From NCBI GenBank assembly GCA_043816955.1, contig JBDRHL010000110.1, positions 1 to 21,958 on the forward strand: DNA of 21,958 nucleotides, in the 5' to 3' direction. Each line of letters opens with the position of its first letter. Position 1 is the stretch's first letter. The DNA is from JBDRHL01 sp043816955. GTDB taxonomy: Bacteria > Planctomycetota > Phycisphaerae > Sedimentisphaerales > CAYZTY01. The notes below the pieces were generated by a model. That model saw only the letters and a program-made list of their open reading frames with translations, did not search any database and had not been told where the DNA came from. Below, piece after piece: positions 6,576 through 16,300 of the stretch. The translations under genes and the position numbers were made by a program.

Positions 6576-8456
6576 ATGAAAAAGATAACAACACCTTTAA
6601 TATCTTTGATAATAGTATTATTTTTGGCGTTATTTACAAGAGGAGAGGTTTTAGAATTGGTTGCTGGTTACGAGCCCAACGACCCTAATTACGCCGGCTA
6701 CGACCCAAACACAACGTTTCCTGATCTGCAGAGGGCATACCATGCCGCAAACAGTGGTGATGAGATCGTAGTCCACGCGGGTCTCTATACCAACATGTTC
6801 GGGGGCTTCAGTCTTTACACCGCATTTGACTGGGATACCAATAGTGAGCCGGCAGTAAACAAGCAGAACATCCTGATCCAGGCAGCAGGCGACGGCCCAG
6901 CAATTTTCCCCGGCGTAATAGGTTTGTCCGGAACGGCAGCAGGAGTGAGCAACATTACCATAGACGGTCTTTACGTCAACCCTGACGGCGTTGATAACAA
7001 AGCAGGATTCCAACTCCATCCGAACGGCTATTACTTGGGTGGTTGCACAATCAGGAACTGCGTCGTTTATGGTAGCGATGTTCAGCGTGGTATCTATCTC
7101 AGGGAGGATGCTACAGGCCATGGCCAGCACCTGATAGAGCATTGCACTTTTTACAACTCCAGCGGCTTAGGGTGGAAGGGACTTGATGACAGGACAGTGG
7201 GTGTCAAGCCTGCAGGGATGGCTCCCATTTGCAGAAGTAACATTGCTATGGGCTTTGACATAGGGTTTTACACCTGGTACGGCGGTGCCGAACTTTCTTT
7301 TACCTATAGTGATGGTTTTGGTTCCACAACCGCTAACTTTAGCCCTGCTTCATATAAAGGTACAGGTTCGGTTGAAGTGTATCCGAGGTTTTATTCTCTC
7401 GACCCCAATTCCCCTTATTTCCTTTATTTAAGTGACTGCACGCCTGATTCGGTTAAAACCGGTGCTCATGACGGAACTTATATGGGGGCGCTGCCTGTTG
7501 AACCGGGAACATGCCCGGAGTTTCTCTTGGCAGTAGGACAGGGTTATCCTTTTGGTAATCTGCAGGCAGCATGGAACGCCTCACAGAGCGGCAGTGAGAT
7601 CATAGTTCATGCGGGGACCTATCCGCGAACGTCAGGCGATTATTGTCTTAATACCGACTTGGGCGGTTCGGTCGACCGCGATGACGTCTGGATTCACGCA
7701 GCAGGCGACGGCAGGGTGACCTTCGAGGGCGTAATTAGCGTATTTGGGACGGAAACCGGGGGTATTGGTAATATTACCTTTGAAGGTTTTTACGTCAACC
7801 CTGAAGATTGCATGAACGTGACAGGCTTCGACTTAAGGGCCAGTAACGGTAAGCATCTGGGTGGATGCACGCTGAGGGACTGTGTCGTTTATGCGCCTAA
7901 TCTTGTACAGGGTATTTACCTCCTGACCGAAGGTACCGGAACCCAGGGTCAGCACCTGATAGAGCATTGTACCGTCTATGGCGGCGGAACCGGAAAGGGA
8001 ATTAACGAGAAGATAATAGGTATCAAAGATGCTAACACGGCTCCTATTTTCCGCAGCAACATTATCGTGGGATGTGACGAGGGAATGTACACCTGGTACG
8101 GCGGTTTTACGTTTGATTATAGTGATGGTTACAGCAATGCAGAGTATGACTACCTGCACGCAAGACATGTTGGACCCGGCTCAGTCTCTATGGATCCGGG
8201 CTTTATTTCAACCGATCCGAATGACCCTTTATTCCTGGTCCTTGGCTCGGATACTCCCGACGCAGTTATGTTCGGTGCCCATGACGACACCAGTATGGGC
8301 GCAAGATTGAGAGATATCGGTATTTATGATCCTAATGGCTGTGGTGCGTGGGGTTATTATCAAGGCGACAAGAACAGCGATTGTTACGTCGACTTTGAAG
8401 ATTTTTGTGCAATTGCCGAGGATTGGATGGCCTGTACACATCCTGACTGTGATTGA
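6576..8456 (+). CDS. Secreted two-module right-handed beta-helix protein with dockerin-like tail
   Basis: 626 residues: signal peptide (about 1-23), two homologous beta-helix modules (about 24-306 and 312-590) and a dockerin-like tail (597-626: GDKNSDCYVDFEDF, EDWMACT). Each module opens with a Y-x-(D/N)-L-Q-x-A segment and SGDEIVVHAG, the usual start of pectate-lyase-fold proteins, then xxAAGDG and GNITIDGLYVNP. It continues with the highly conserved GQHLIEHCT and RSNIxxG(F/C)D. Module 1 carries LDDR, while module 2 has INEK at that place. Relatives include polysaccharide lyases and hydrolases; no exact family can be named. The start has GGAGG ten bases upstream. Module 1 is closest to the beta-helix protein at 16529. 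Extracellular binding or cleavage of an acidic polysaccharide is the likely role. Confidence 0.8.
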   Translation: MKKITTPLISLIIVLFLALFTRGEVLELVAGYEPNDPNYAGYDPNTTFPDLQRAYHAANSGDEIVVHAGLYTNMFGGFSLYTAFDWDTNSEPAVNKQNILIQAAGDGPAIFPGVIGLSGTAAGVSNITIDGLYVNPDGVDNKAGFQLHPNGYYLGGCTIRNCVVYGSDVQRGIYLREDATGHGQHLIEHCTFYNSSGLGWKGLDDRTVGVKPAGMAPICRSNIAMGFDIGFYTWYGGAELSFTYSDGFGSTTANFSPASYKGTGSVEVYPRFYSLDPNSPYFLYLSDCTPDSVKTGAHDGTYMGALPVEPGTCPEFLLAVGQGYPFGNLQAAWNASQSGSEIIVHAGTYPRTSGDYCLNTDLGGSVDRDDVWIHAAGDGRVTFEGVISVFGTETGGIGNITFEGFYVNPEDCMNVTGFDLRASNGKHLGGCTLRDCVVYAPNLVQGIYLLTEGTGTQGQHLIEHCTVYGGGTGKGINEKIIGIKDANTAPIFRSNIIVGCDEGMYTWYGGFTFDYSDGYSNAEYDYLHARHVGPGSVSMDPGFISTDPNDPLFLVLGSDTPDAVMFGAHDDTSMGARLRDIGIYDPNGCGAWGYYQGDKNSDCYVDFEDFCAIAEDWMACTHPDCD

Positions 8457-8496
8457 TATTCGGTGGTGATAAATTTGGCAGAGAAAAATAAGTAAA

Positions 8497-8528
8497 ATGT
8501 CGGCATAGATGACTTGTAAGGCCGACGT
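8497..8528 (+). other. Hairpin in the leader of the PEP-CTERM beta-helix gene
   Basis: ATGTCGGC (8497-8504) pairs with GCCGACGT (8521-8528), with one G-U pair, around a 16-base loop. No T-run follows, so it is not a standard terminator. It could be an attenuator, an mRNA-processing site or a transcription-independent stem. It lies in the longest gap (237 bases) within the plus-strand gene run. Confidence 0.35.
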
Positions 8529-8554
8529 AATGTTAACCATATAGAGAAGAGAAG

Positions 8555-8638
8555 AAAGGAGGTAAGTTGTTTAGCCCTGATTCTGTTAGAGAAAAATTGT
8601 TATATGTGAATTTTTGTTTTGGTCGAATCTTGTTGTAA
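8555..8638 (+). other. Orphan consensus ribosome site with possible 23-codon leader ORF
   Basis: AAAGGAGGT (8555-8563) is a near-perfect Shine-Dalgarno sequence, yet the next annotated start is 130 bases away and has its own GGAGGAG. An in-frame TTG at 8567 would give a 23-residue peptide ending at 8638, but the spacing of four bases is short. Either a leader peptide, a standby ribosome site or a remnant of a lost gene is possible. Confidence 0.25.
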
Positions 8639-8693
8639 ATGTTAATGTTGGTAAATGTAGATTTTTGTTATTTTGTGTTGGAGGAGATTAAAG

Positions 8694-9659
8694 ATGGGAA
8701 GGTTAAATAATTTCGTGTTTATGTTAGTGTTAGTGATTGTTGTGGTTCTGTTTGCACCTATGACAAAAGCTGCCGTAATCGAGGTGGGTCTGAGTGGTTA
8801 CGCTTATGACAACATACAGGATGCCTACCACAGCGCCAGCAGCGGTGATGAGATCGTGGTTCATGCAGGCACATACACCAAGCTGTGGGGTGACTACAGC
8901 CTCTATACCGCATACGACTGGACTGCAGGCGGTGCGCCGACAGTGGAAAAAAGAGACATCGTGATTCGTGCGGCAGGCGACGGACCGGCAATCATGAAAG
9001 GCGTATTAGGCCTGTCCGGCTTGGCCGTTGGTGTGCACAATATCACCATCGATGGTCTTTACATCAACCCTGAGACTGTTGCTAACAAGTGTGGGGTACA
9101 AATTCATCCCTCCGGCTTTTATATGGAGGGCTGCACAGTCAGGAACGTCGTCGTTTATGGTGAGGCTCTTCAGCGCGGCGTTTACTTCAGGAACCCCCCT
9201 GCGGAACATGGTCAGCACCTGGTAGAACACTGTACTTTTATCAACACCACCGGTGTTGGCGGGTATAAGGGACTTGATGACAGGATGAACGGCACCAAAA
9301 CTGCAGACATGGTCCCCATTATGAGAAGCAACATTTCCGTAGGCTTTGAGCATGGATTCTACAGTTGGTATGGTGGTCCTGGAGAGACGTTTACCTATAG
9401 TGATGGTTACGGCAACACGGTTGCTAACTATCAGCCTGCTTCGTATAAGGGCGTTGGCTCGGTTGAGCTGGATCCGGTGTTTTATTCACTGGACCCGGCT
9501 AATCCGAATTTTCTGTACCTGAGCCCCGGCAGCCCGATTGCGGTGCAGGTTGGCGCTCATGACGGTACTTATATGGGTGCGCTGCCTGTTATCCCCGAGC
9601 CTGCCACTTTGGCGTTACTCGGCCTTGGAGCGTTGGTACTTAGACGCAAAAGAGCATAA
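8694..9659 (+). CDS. Secreted beta-helix protein with PEP-CTERM sorting tail
   Basis: 321 residues. The N-terminal signal (about 1-24, hydrophobic FVFMLVLVIVVVLFAP) is followed by one beta-helix module of the locus family: YDNIQDAYHSASSGDEIVVHAG, split here as YDNIQDAYHS and SGDEIVVHAG, then RAAGDGPAI, NITIDGLYINPE, GQHLVEHCTF, YKGLDDR and RSNISVGFE. Instead of the dockerin-like tail of its paralogs it ends in a PEP-CTERM signal from residue 301: PEPATLAL, a short hydrophobic stretch, then RRKR. PEP-CTERM proteins are known substrates of exosortase, which removes the tail and moves the protein to the cell surface. The ATG at 8694 has GGAGGAG seven bases upstream. A TTG 21 bases earlier overlaps that site and is rejected. 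A hairpin terminator follows 29 bases after the stop. Confidence 0.85.
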   Translation: MGRLNNFVFMLVLVIVVVLFAPMTKAAVIEVGLSGYAYDNIQDAYHSASSGDEIVVHAGTYTKLWGDYSLYTAYDWTAGGAPTVEKRDIVIRAAGDGPAIMKGVLGLSGLAVGVHNITIDGLYINPETVANKCGVQIHPSGFYMEGCTVRNVVVYGEALQRGVYFRNPPAEHGQHLVEHCTFINTTGVGGYKGLDDRMNGTKTADMVPIMRSNISVGFEHGFYSWYGGPGETFTYSDGYGNTVANYQPASYKGVGSVELDPVFYSLDPANPNFLYLSPGSPIAVQVGAHDGTYMGALPVIPEPATLALLGLGALVLRRKRA

Positions 9660-9688
9660 CAGGAGCAACAGTGTAACAAACAAAGTGA

Positions 9689-9723
9689 GGGTGGGGAAAA
9701 TTACCTTTCCCACCCTTTTGTTT
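9689..9723 (+). terminator. Rho-independent terminator after the PEP-CTERM gene
   Basis: GGGTGGGGAAA (9689-9699) pairs with TTTCCCACCC (9706-9715), with one bulged G, and TTTTGTTT follows. It is the only clear intrinsic terminator in the plus-strand run. It implies either partial read-through or a further promoter before 9774, although no good promoter hexamers are visible there. Confidence 0.8.
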
Positions 9724-9773
9724 AGAAGTTTTGATTAGGTTGTTTCACTTAAGGTTTTCGGTGAGGTATTTAT

Positions 9774-12200
9774 ATGATGGCCTTGAGATACAGAAGTGTT
9801 TTGTTATGGTTTCTGGCTTTGGCGGTATCGACTTTAGGTTGTTCGGCCTGTGCCGCAACAATGCAGTTTCAGAGTCTGCCCGCCCAAAATCAGATACGTA
9901 TCACTTATGGGGATTTGGAGATTACATTTGCAGATCAGGCTCACGGATTCGCGGTTAATGGAATACGCCATCTCGGTTTTTCATCGCAATTTGGCAGATA
10001 CCCAACAACAGGGACATCCGCCGAGCTTTGGAAGGTGAAATTCAGTTATGATGCCGGGTTCTCAGGGGCATTTCAGGAACTTACAAACCTTTCACCTGCA
10101 AACCGCTCTTATTCCTTTGATCCCAACGAGGGTTTGACTCTTTTCTTCAATGACCTTGATTTACCCGGAAATACCAATTCGATTGATGTAACTGTTAGAA
10201 TAAAACCTCAGGAGCAGCCGGGAATGACTGCCTGGACAATTGAAGTCAGCAACAGCAGCAATATTCACGCAGTATGGCATGTGAAGTTCCCCATAATAAA
10301 CTTTGCAAGCATTGACGGCAATGGGCAAAATAGCTGGCTGGTAGTGCCGAGAAGAGAAGGCCTCTATAAAACCAACCCGGTTAATTCAATAGATGGCTGG
10401 TGGGGAGATGAAAACTATGGTTTGTTGTATCCTGACACATACCAAATGCAGTATTGTGCATATTACCGCAAGTCTTCCGGCAACTTTTACTACCCTGACC
10501 CAAACCGCGGCCCAGGTCTTTACCTTGCGGCGGATGACGGCGCTCCCTGGCCGAAGACATTCTTCTTTAAATCCGACCCCGGCAACAATCTGTGGACTTA
10601 TTCCTGTAATAACCAGCCGAATGATGTCAGCACAATCGGAGCGGATTATGTAATGAGCTATAATCATGTAATTGGAGTTTTTGCCGGCGATTGGTTTGAT
10701 GCCTCGAAAATTTACAGGAACTGGGCTTTGCAGCAGAGCTGGACACAAAAAGGACCGCTTGTTTCACGCACGGATATCCCGGATTGGTTTAAGAACATTA
10801 CCGTGGTTCAAAAGGCTTCAACCTCTAATTGCACCTGCGGCGGCAGCACCGTCAGCAATATTTACACCTATGCCGTTGATTTGAACAACAGGGTGCACGG
10901 TACGATGCCTGTTGTCTGGTACACCTGGGATGTCCTGGCCGCCACCTGCGGGGTTGGCAGTTGTCAATTTCCACCTATGGTGGATGCTCTTCCAGGTGTC
11001 GATAATGTGATAAGTGATTTGCAGGATCAGAACATACCTGTGTTCCTCTATGCCGATATACTTATATGGGATAAAAACTCTCCCGGTTGGTCTGAGGCAC
11101 AGAATTATACTATAAAGAAACCTGATGGTTCTATCTCTTACTGGGACGTGGGCATAGCGTATATGGATTATGGAACGTCTTTCTGGCGGAATTATTTGTC
11201 CAATGTCTGTAAGCAGATAGTACAGCAGCACGGTGTAAAAGGTCTTTATCTGGACCAGGCAGGCAAGATAAACCAGCCGGATTATGACCCAAGTAAAGGC
11301 AACCCGCTCGGCCTTACCCGAAGCTCGGTTGTGGTCAGCCATCAGGCTCACGAGGAAATTGCCGCAGCGGTTCATTCGGTTGACCCGGAGGTAATGCTTT
11401 GGGGCGAAGCGTGTCCGGAATTTATTATGGACGTTCTTCACGGCAAAGTAATGCGTCATAGTATACTGGAAGGTATGGTGCCGATGTTTTCCACAGTCTA
11501 TCATGACTACTGGACTTACTTTGGGCGGGCGCAGGGTTTTGTCGATCCTGTTCCGTTTAACCCTGAGGGCGAAATGGAGGCTGGCTGGCAGTTTACAATA
11601 GGAGCACAGATTGGCCGAATTTGGCCAAATAACTATGGCAGACCTGACGGTCAACGTCTTTTGAATTATATATCATATCTTACGCAGTTAAAATTAGACG
11701 CATCCGACTACCTGATATTTGGCCAGAGGATGCGTCCGCCGCTGATAGATCCAAACACGATCCCCGAGTTGGTAATGTCACCGGCGGAGGATGGTGGAAC
11801 AGTAAAACTGCCGGCTGTATTAGCGTCGGTCTGGCGAGGCGTCTCGGGCAAACTGGCACTGGCAGTAACCAATATGTATAGCCAGCCGCTGACTTTTGAT
11901 GTAGTGATGGATCTTGACGAATATGGCGTGCAGAATGCCCCAGCTTATCACCTGTATGAACTGGGCGAACCCAATTCGAGGATTTGTGCTTCTACGGATC
12001 GGTTGTTGCAATTCCAACTGACGTTAGGTCCACTCGACGCAAAAGTATATGAGTTGCTTGTTTCAAATTGCATCGAATTTGACGAGATGGATTTCAGCAG
12101 AGATTGCTATATAAACTTTCAGGACTTTGCAATTTTTGCAGGCGACTGGTTAGCCTGTACCCACCCTGATAATGTTGACTGTGAGAACCTTCTGTATTAG
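9774..12200 (+). CDS. Secreted DUF6259-like glycosidase with dockerin-like tail
   Basis: 808 residues. A signal peptide covers about residues 1-27; LGC near residue 23 is only a weak lipobox. Residues 30-300 are a beta-rich N-terminal domain. A segment GDWFDASKIYRNW leads to TDIPDWFK and a TIM-barrel-like region that contains GLYLDQAGK (Asp494) and LWGEACPEF (Glu545). The paralog at 17600 shares GDWWHAARIYRDW, SDIPDWLK, GIYLDSFGKG (Asp486) and TAGEAPIEAF (Glu537), with the same 51-residue Asp-Glu spacing, so these acids are the best catalytic candidates. The architecture recalls DUF6259 and clan-D-like (GH27/GH36) glycosidases; the exact family is unproven. Residues 773-808 are a dockerin-like tail (DFSRDCYINFQDF, GDWLACT). 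GAGG lies upstream of the paired ATG codons. The next gene begins 27 bases after the stop, so they are probably co-transcribed. Confidence 0.75.
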   Translation: MMALRYRSVLLWFLALAVSTLGCSACAATMQFQSLPAQNQIRITYGDLEITFADQAHGFAVNGIRHLGFSSQFGRYPTTGTSAELWKVKFSYDAGFSGAFQELTNLSPANRSYSFDPNEGLTLFFNDLDLPGNTNSIDVTVRIKPQEQPGMTAWTIEVSNSSNIHAVWHVKFPIINFASIDGNGQNSWLVVPRREGLYKTNPVNSIDGWWGDENYGLLYPDTYQMQYCAYYRKSSGNFYYPDPNRGPGLYLAADDGAPWPKTFFFKSDPGNNLWTYSCNNQPNDVSTIGADYVMSYNHVIGVFAGDWFDASKIYRNWALQQSWTQKGPLVSRTDIPDWFKNITVVQKASTSNCTCGGSTVSNIYTYAVDLNNRVHGTMPVVWYTWDVLAATCGVGSCQFPPMVDALPGVDNVISDLQDQNIPVFLYADILIWDKNSPGWSEAQNYTIKKPDGSISYWDVGIAYMDYGTSFWRNYLSNVCKQIVQQHGVKGLYLDQAGKINQPDYDPSKGNPLGLTRSSVVVSHQAHEEIAAAVHSVDPEVMLWGEACPEFIMDVLHGKVMRHSILEGMVPMFSTVYHDYWTYFGRAQGFVDPVPFNPEGEMEAGWQFTIGAQIGRIWPNNYGRPDGQRLLNYISYLTQLKLDASDYLIFGQRMRPPLIDPNTIPELVMSPAEDGGTVKLPAVLASVWRGVSGKLALAVTNMYSQPLTFDVVMDLDEYGVQNAPAYHLYELGEPNSRICASTDRLLQFQLTLGPLDAKVYELLVSNCIEFDEMDFSRDCYINFQDFAIFAGDWLACTHPDNVDCENLLY

Positions 12201-13256
12201 ATTTATTTTTTTGCGGAGAAGCGAGAAATGAAAAGTTTTACAGCATGTTTAGTAACAGTAACGCTATTGTTTTTGCTTCCCGCAAAGGCTGCTGTATTGG
12301 AGGTGGGCTTAAGTGGTACTGGTTACGCTTATCCTGATATACAGCAAGCATACCAGGCCGCAAGCAGCGGTGATACGATTTTAGTCCATGCCGGTCTCTA
12401 CACTATGCGGTATGGCACTGAATATAGTCTCAACACCGGATACGACTATAGCATCGGTGGCGTGCCCACGGTGAAGAAAGAAAACATCGTGATTCGTGCG
12501 GCAGGCGACGGCCCGGCAATTATGACGGGTATAATAGGCCTGCAGGGAACGGCAGCCGGTGTGGGCAACATTACCATCGACGGCCTTTACGTCAATCCTG
12601 AGACCGTCGCTAACAAGGTTGGGGTGCAGATCAATCCCGCGAGCAATTATATGGCGGGATGTACGATCAGGAACGTCGTCGTTTATGGTACCCATATCCA
12701 GCGAGGCGTTTACTTAAGAGATACGCCTCAGTACCAGGGTCAGCACCTTATAGAACACTGTACCTTTTATAACGTTGACCCCAATGGCTCATATAAGGGA
12801 CTTGATGACAGGATAGTCGGCACCAAAACCGCTCCTATGGTTCCCATTATGAGGAGTAATATTTCCGTAGGTTTTGATACGAGTTTCTACACCTGGGGTG
12901 GCGGTCCTGGAGAAACGTTCGCCTACAGCGATGCTTATAACTGGATAACCGGTGCCTATGTGCCTTCCTCATATAAAGGCACGGGCTCGGTTGAACTGGA
13001 TCCTCTGTTTTATTCGCTGGATCCCAATGACCCATATTTTTTGTACCTAAGCAACGATAGTCCCTCAGCACTGAAAACAGGTGCCCACGATGGAACATAT
13101 ATGGGTGCATTGCCTGTTCTGGTGCTAGAATGCGGTGATTGGGGTTATTCCGAGGTCGATATAAACAGGGATTGTTATGTTAACCTCGCCGACCTGGCAA
13201 TCTTCGTAAGCAAATGGCTTGAATGTACGGATCTGACAAATCCCGAGTGCAACTGA
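12090..13256 (+). repeat. Copy A of a duplicated 1.1-1.2 kb segment
   Basis: This segment runs from the dockerin-coding end of one enzyme gene, across a short gap, through a whole beta-helix gene. It parallels 16389-17551. The dockerin part is 111 bases in both copies, the gaps are 27 and 29 bases with similar T-rich sequence, and both beta-helix genes open similarly (AAAAGTTTTACAGCATGTTT versus AGAAGTTTACTAAGATGTTT). The last 274 bases align without gaps and differ at about 26 positions by hand count. The middle of the beta-helix gene is much less alike. Confidence 0.7.
12228..13256 (+). CDS. Secreted beta-helix protein with dockerin-like tail
   Basis: 342 residues: signal peptide ending near AKA (about residue 21), one beta-helix module (22-298) and a dockerin-like tail (311-342: DINRDCYVNLADLAIF, KWLECT, terminal Cys). 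The module holds YPDIQQAYQAASSGDTILVH, split as YPDIQQAYQAA and SGDTILVHAG, then RAAGDGPAI, GNITIDGLYVNPE, GQHLIEHCTF, YKGLDDR and RSNISVGFD. The centre is closest to the PEP-CTERM protein (TIRNVVVYG, TKTAPMVPIMRSNISVGF), while the last 90 codons are nearly the same as those of the gene at 16529. GCGGAG precedes the ATG. The upstream gap and preceding dockerin coding segment also resemble those before 16529, which points to a duplicated unit. Likely an extracellular polysaccharide-binding or cleaving protein; activity unproven. Confidence 0.8.
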   Translation: MKSFTACLVTVTLLFLLPAKAAVLEVGLSGTGYAYPDIQQAYQAASSGDTILVHAGLYTMRYGTEYSLNTGYDYSIGGVPTVKKENIVIRAAGDGPAIMTGIIGLQGTAAGVGNITIDGLYVNPETVANKVGVQINPASNYMAGCTIRNVVVYGTHIQRGVYLRDTPQYQGQHLIEHCTFYNVDPNGSYKGLDDRIVGTKTAPMVPIMRSNISVGFDTSFYTWGGGPGETFAYSDAYNWITGAYVPSSYKGTGSVELDPLFYSLDPNDPYFLYLSNDSPSALKTGAHDGTYMGALPVLVLECGDWGYSEVDINRDCYVNLADLAIFVSKWLECTDLTNPECN

Positions 13257-13346
13257 AGCAGGGATAACTACTAAAAAAGCAACATTATACATTATTAGAC
13301 TCTACAGATTTTGCTGTGCGGTAAATCTGAAATTCAGGAGAAGTTA

Positions 13347-16300
13347 TTGAAAAACTCAGTAAAAATCTTGCTTTTGGTATTTTTTGCCGGTTCCGGAATT
13401 GCTTACCCCCAGAGAACTTATTGGCCAATCACGCAGGATTGCGATTACAGCGACTGGGCTGAGGTGCCGGGCATAAATGATCCGATTGGCGATGACAATT
13501 ACGGCCATCATGACATTGCCGAAGTTAAGCTGGCAAATGATGACACCAGCCTTTACTTCTACATTCGCGTCGATGATGGCAGCGGCGACCAGTACGGCGA
13601 TTGGACTGCAGCAGAATACCTGCGAATATACATTGATGTTGACAATAACCCCGCAACGGGTTACCTGCTTGGGCCTGCCGGTCAGCAGATTGGTGTTGAA
13701 TACTCAGTTGTTTCTAACCGAAAGGCAACAGATCCCGGTGCCGGGTGTTCGGCTTCATCACTTTATTTAGGTGCTTATCCCTTTGGATCCGCCACGTTCC
13801 TCAAAAACTACGGCAACGGCGGAGTGCCGGCTACCAGAATTTTAAGCGGGGTAAACCAAATCGAGCAGCGCATATTGCTGGCTGATGCTGGTCTGTCCGC
13901 GGGCGATACAATCACCTACACTGTCTGGGCAAGCAGAAATGATACCAATCCGGATTGTGACTGGCTGAATGCCTCCCAGAACTACCTTATCTCATATGAA
14001 ACTTATGCTAACAAACCTGTTCCGGCACATAAATCATCTGTTGGCAAGGATGTGGTCCTGAGCTGGGACGCTCCAGGAGATGTTGCCAGCCCCCGTTACG
14101 ATGTATACCTGGGAACCAACGCCAATAGCGTCCGCGATGCCGGCACTGCTTCCGGTGAGTACAAAGGCACCACAACCGAGATTACCTATGACCCGAATAC
14201 ATTGAATGTGCCGATCGATTACTATTGGCGTGTCGATGTGAATGATTCCGGCACGATGTATAAAGGCTGCGTCTGGACATTTAAGACCACCGTTCCTGCT
14301 TTTCCGGGCGCTGAGGGTGCAGGTATGTGGTCCGTCGGCGGTCGTGGGGGTGACGTCTATCACGTAACTAATCTGAACGACTCCGGCCCAGGCTCGATTC
14401 GCTACGGTATTGAAAATGCAAGCGGCCCGCGGACGATCGTGTTTGATGTCGCCGGCATCATTCAACTGGAAAGCCCCTTGACTACTATAACCAGGCCTAA
14501 TCTCACAATCGCCGGCCAGACCGCGCCCGGTGAAGGAATAACCTTCACGAAAGACAATATTGTTCTGGCAAGCAGCGATATTATATTAAGATACATACGC
14601 GGCCGTAGCGGAGACTTGGCCGAGAGTGATTTTGACATGATTGATGCCTTCAGGATAAGCACCAGTTCATATGGCACAGCCAGAAACATAATCGCAGATC
14701 ATATCTCAGGCTCATGGGCCATCGATGAAGCCGTCGAGGTAACCGGCCCAAGTGATAACGTTACTGTCCAGTGGTGCCACATTACCGAAGCCCTGCACGA
14801 TTCTTATCATCCCAAGGGTCCTCATAGTATGGGCATACTACTGAGACCCAACATAGATTCGAGAATAACAGTTCATCACAACCTTTTAGCCCATAATAAC
14901 GCTCGCAATCCCCGGCCCGGCTCGTATGATTACACTACTTTCGTTTTCGATTACCGCAACAATGTAATGTATAACTACGGCGGAACATTCGCAGGATACA
15001 GCGGCTCAAATGAACGCACTAATATGAACTACATCGGCAATTACATAGTAGCGGGACCCAACAGCTATGATGATTATGTTTTTCACAGCGCCGACACCTA
15101 TACCTCAATTTACCAAAATGGCAACAAGGCGGACGGCAATAAAAATGGAGTGTTCGATGGCGTCAATACCGGCTGGTCGATGTTCAGCGGCAGCTACACC
15201 AGTGTTGGTTCGCCGTTCACGCTGCCTTATGCAGAGGTTGCTACCGACAGTGCCGACACCGCTCTACAACGAGTGCTCACAAAAGCCGGCTGCAGGCTGC
15301 CTTCTGTTGATCCGGTAGATATTAGGGTCCTTAACGAGGTTAGTAACGGCACAGGTGCTATAATCAATTCCCCCCACGATGTCGGTGGCTGGCCTGCTGT
15401 TTACTCAATCGATCCACCATACGATCAGGATGGTGACAGCATGCCGGACTACTGGGAAAATCAGTATGGGCTGGATACTGCTAACCATTCGGACCGCAAC
15501 AGTGACAGCGATAGTGATGTTTATACTAACCTCGAAGAATATCTCAATAATACAAATCCGATTGGCGGGACTGATCCGATTGTCTACATCAGCGCTACTG
15601 ACGGACGTGCTTACGAAGAGGACCAGTCTCCGGGAGAATTTACCGTACATCGCACAGGTGATACCAGCTCGGCGTTGTCTGTGAACTACAGCGTAACCGG
15701 TTCTGCGACCAAAGACGATGACTATATAGCTTTGAGCGGGTCGGTGACAATTCCAAGTGGCTCCTCTACGGCAACCATTCCGGTAATACCTGTATACGAT
15801 TGGCAATTTGCTGAAGGACCTGAACAGGTGATTGTTATAATTGATACCTCTATTGATTATAAAGTCGGCTTGCCCCGCCAGGCTCTGGTTGTTATTGAAA
15901 ATGACGAGTGGATGCTTCTGACTTACGACGATTTTGAAAGCGGCTGGGGTAACTACACTGACGGCGGCGATGACTGCTCCCGCTTATATAGTCCTGTATA
16001 CGCCCATCAGGGCAGTTATAGTATCCAGATTCGGGATAACAGCGGTGATGCGTCATCGTTCTGGCATACCGACGGTATTGATGTCAGCACTCGTGCTTTC
16101 ACTCAAATCAAAATCGACTTTTGGTTTCGTGCCGACCTTATGGAATCCGGTGACGACTTCTGGGTCTGTTACTACGATGGCGCCACGTGGCATATTGTCG
16201 AGGATTTTGTCAGCGGCGTTGATTTTAATAATGCCAAGTTCTACCATGCTGTCGTATATGTAACTGAGGCAAACTATACTTTCCCCTCCGACATGAAAAT

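Noticed and set aside
6651..7142. 163-codon antisense frame in the two-module beta-helix gene
   Set aside because: Similar antisense frames recur in all paralogous beta-helix genes (for example 12381-12695 and 16838-17056), as expected from shared codon use in homologous DNA rather than real genes.
10818..11654. 278-codon open frame on the minus strand
   Set aside because: It lies wholly inside the plus-strand glycosidase gene, has no ribosome site and its translation shows no domain; it is a shadow.
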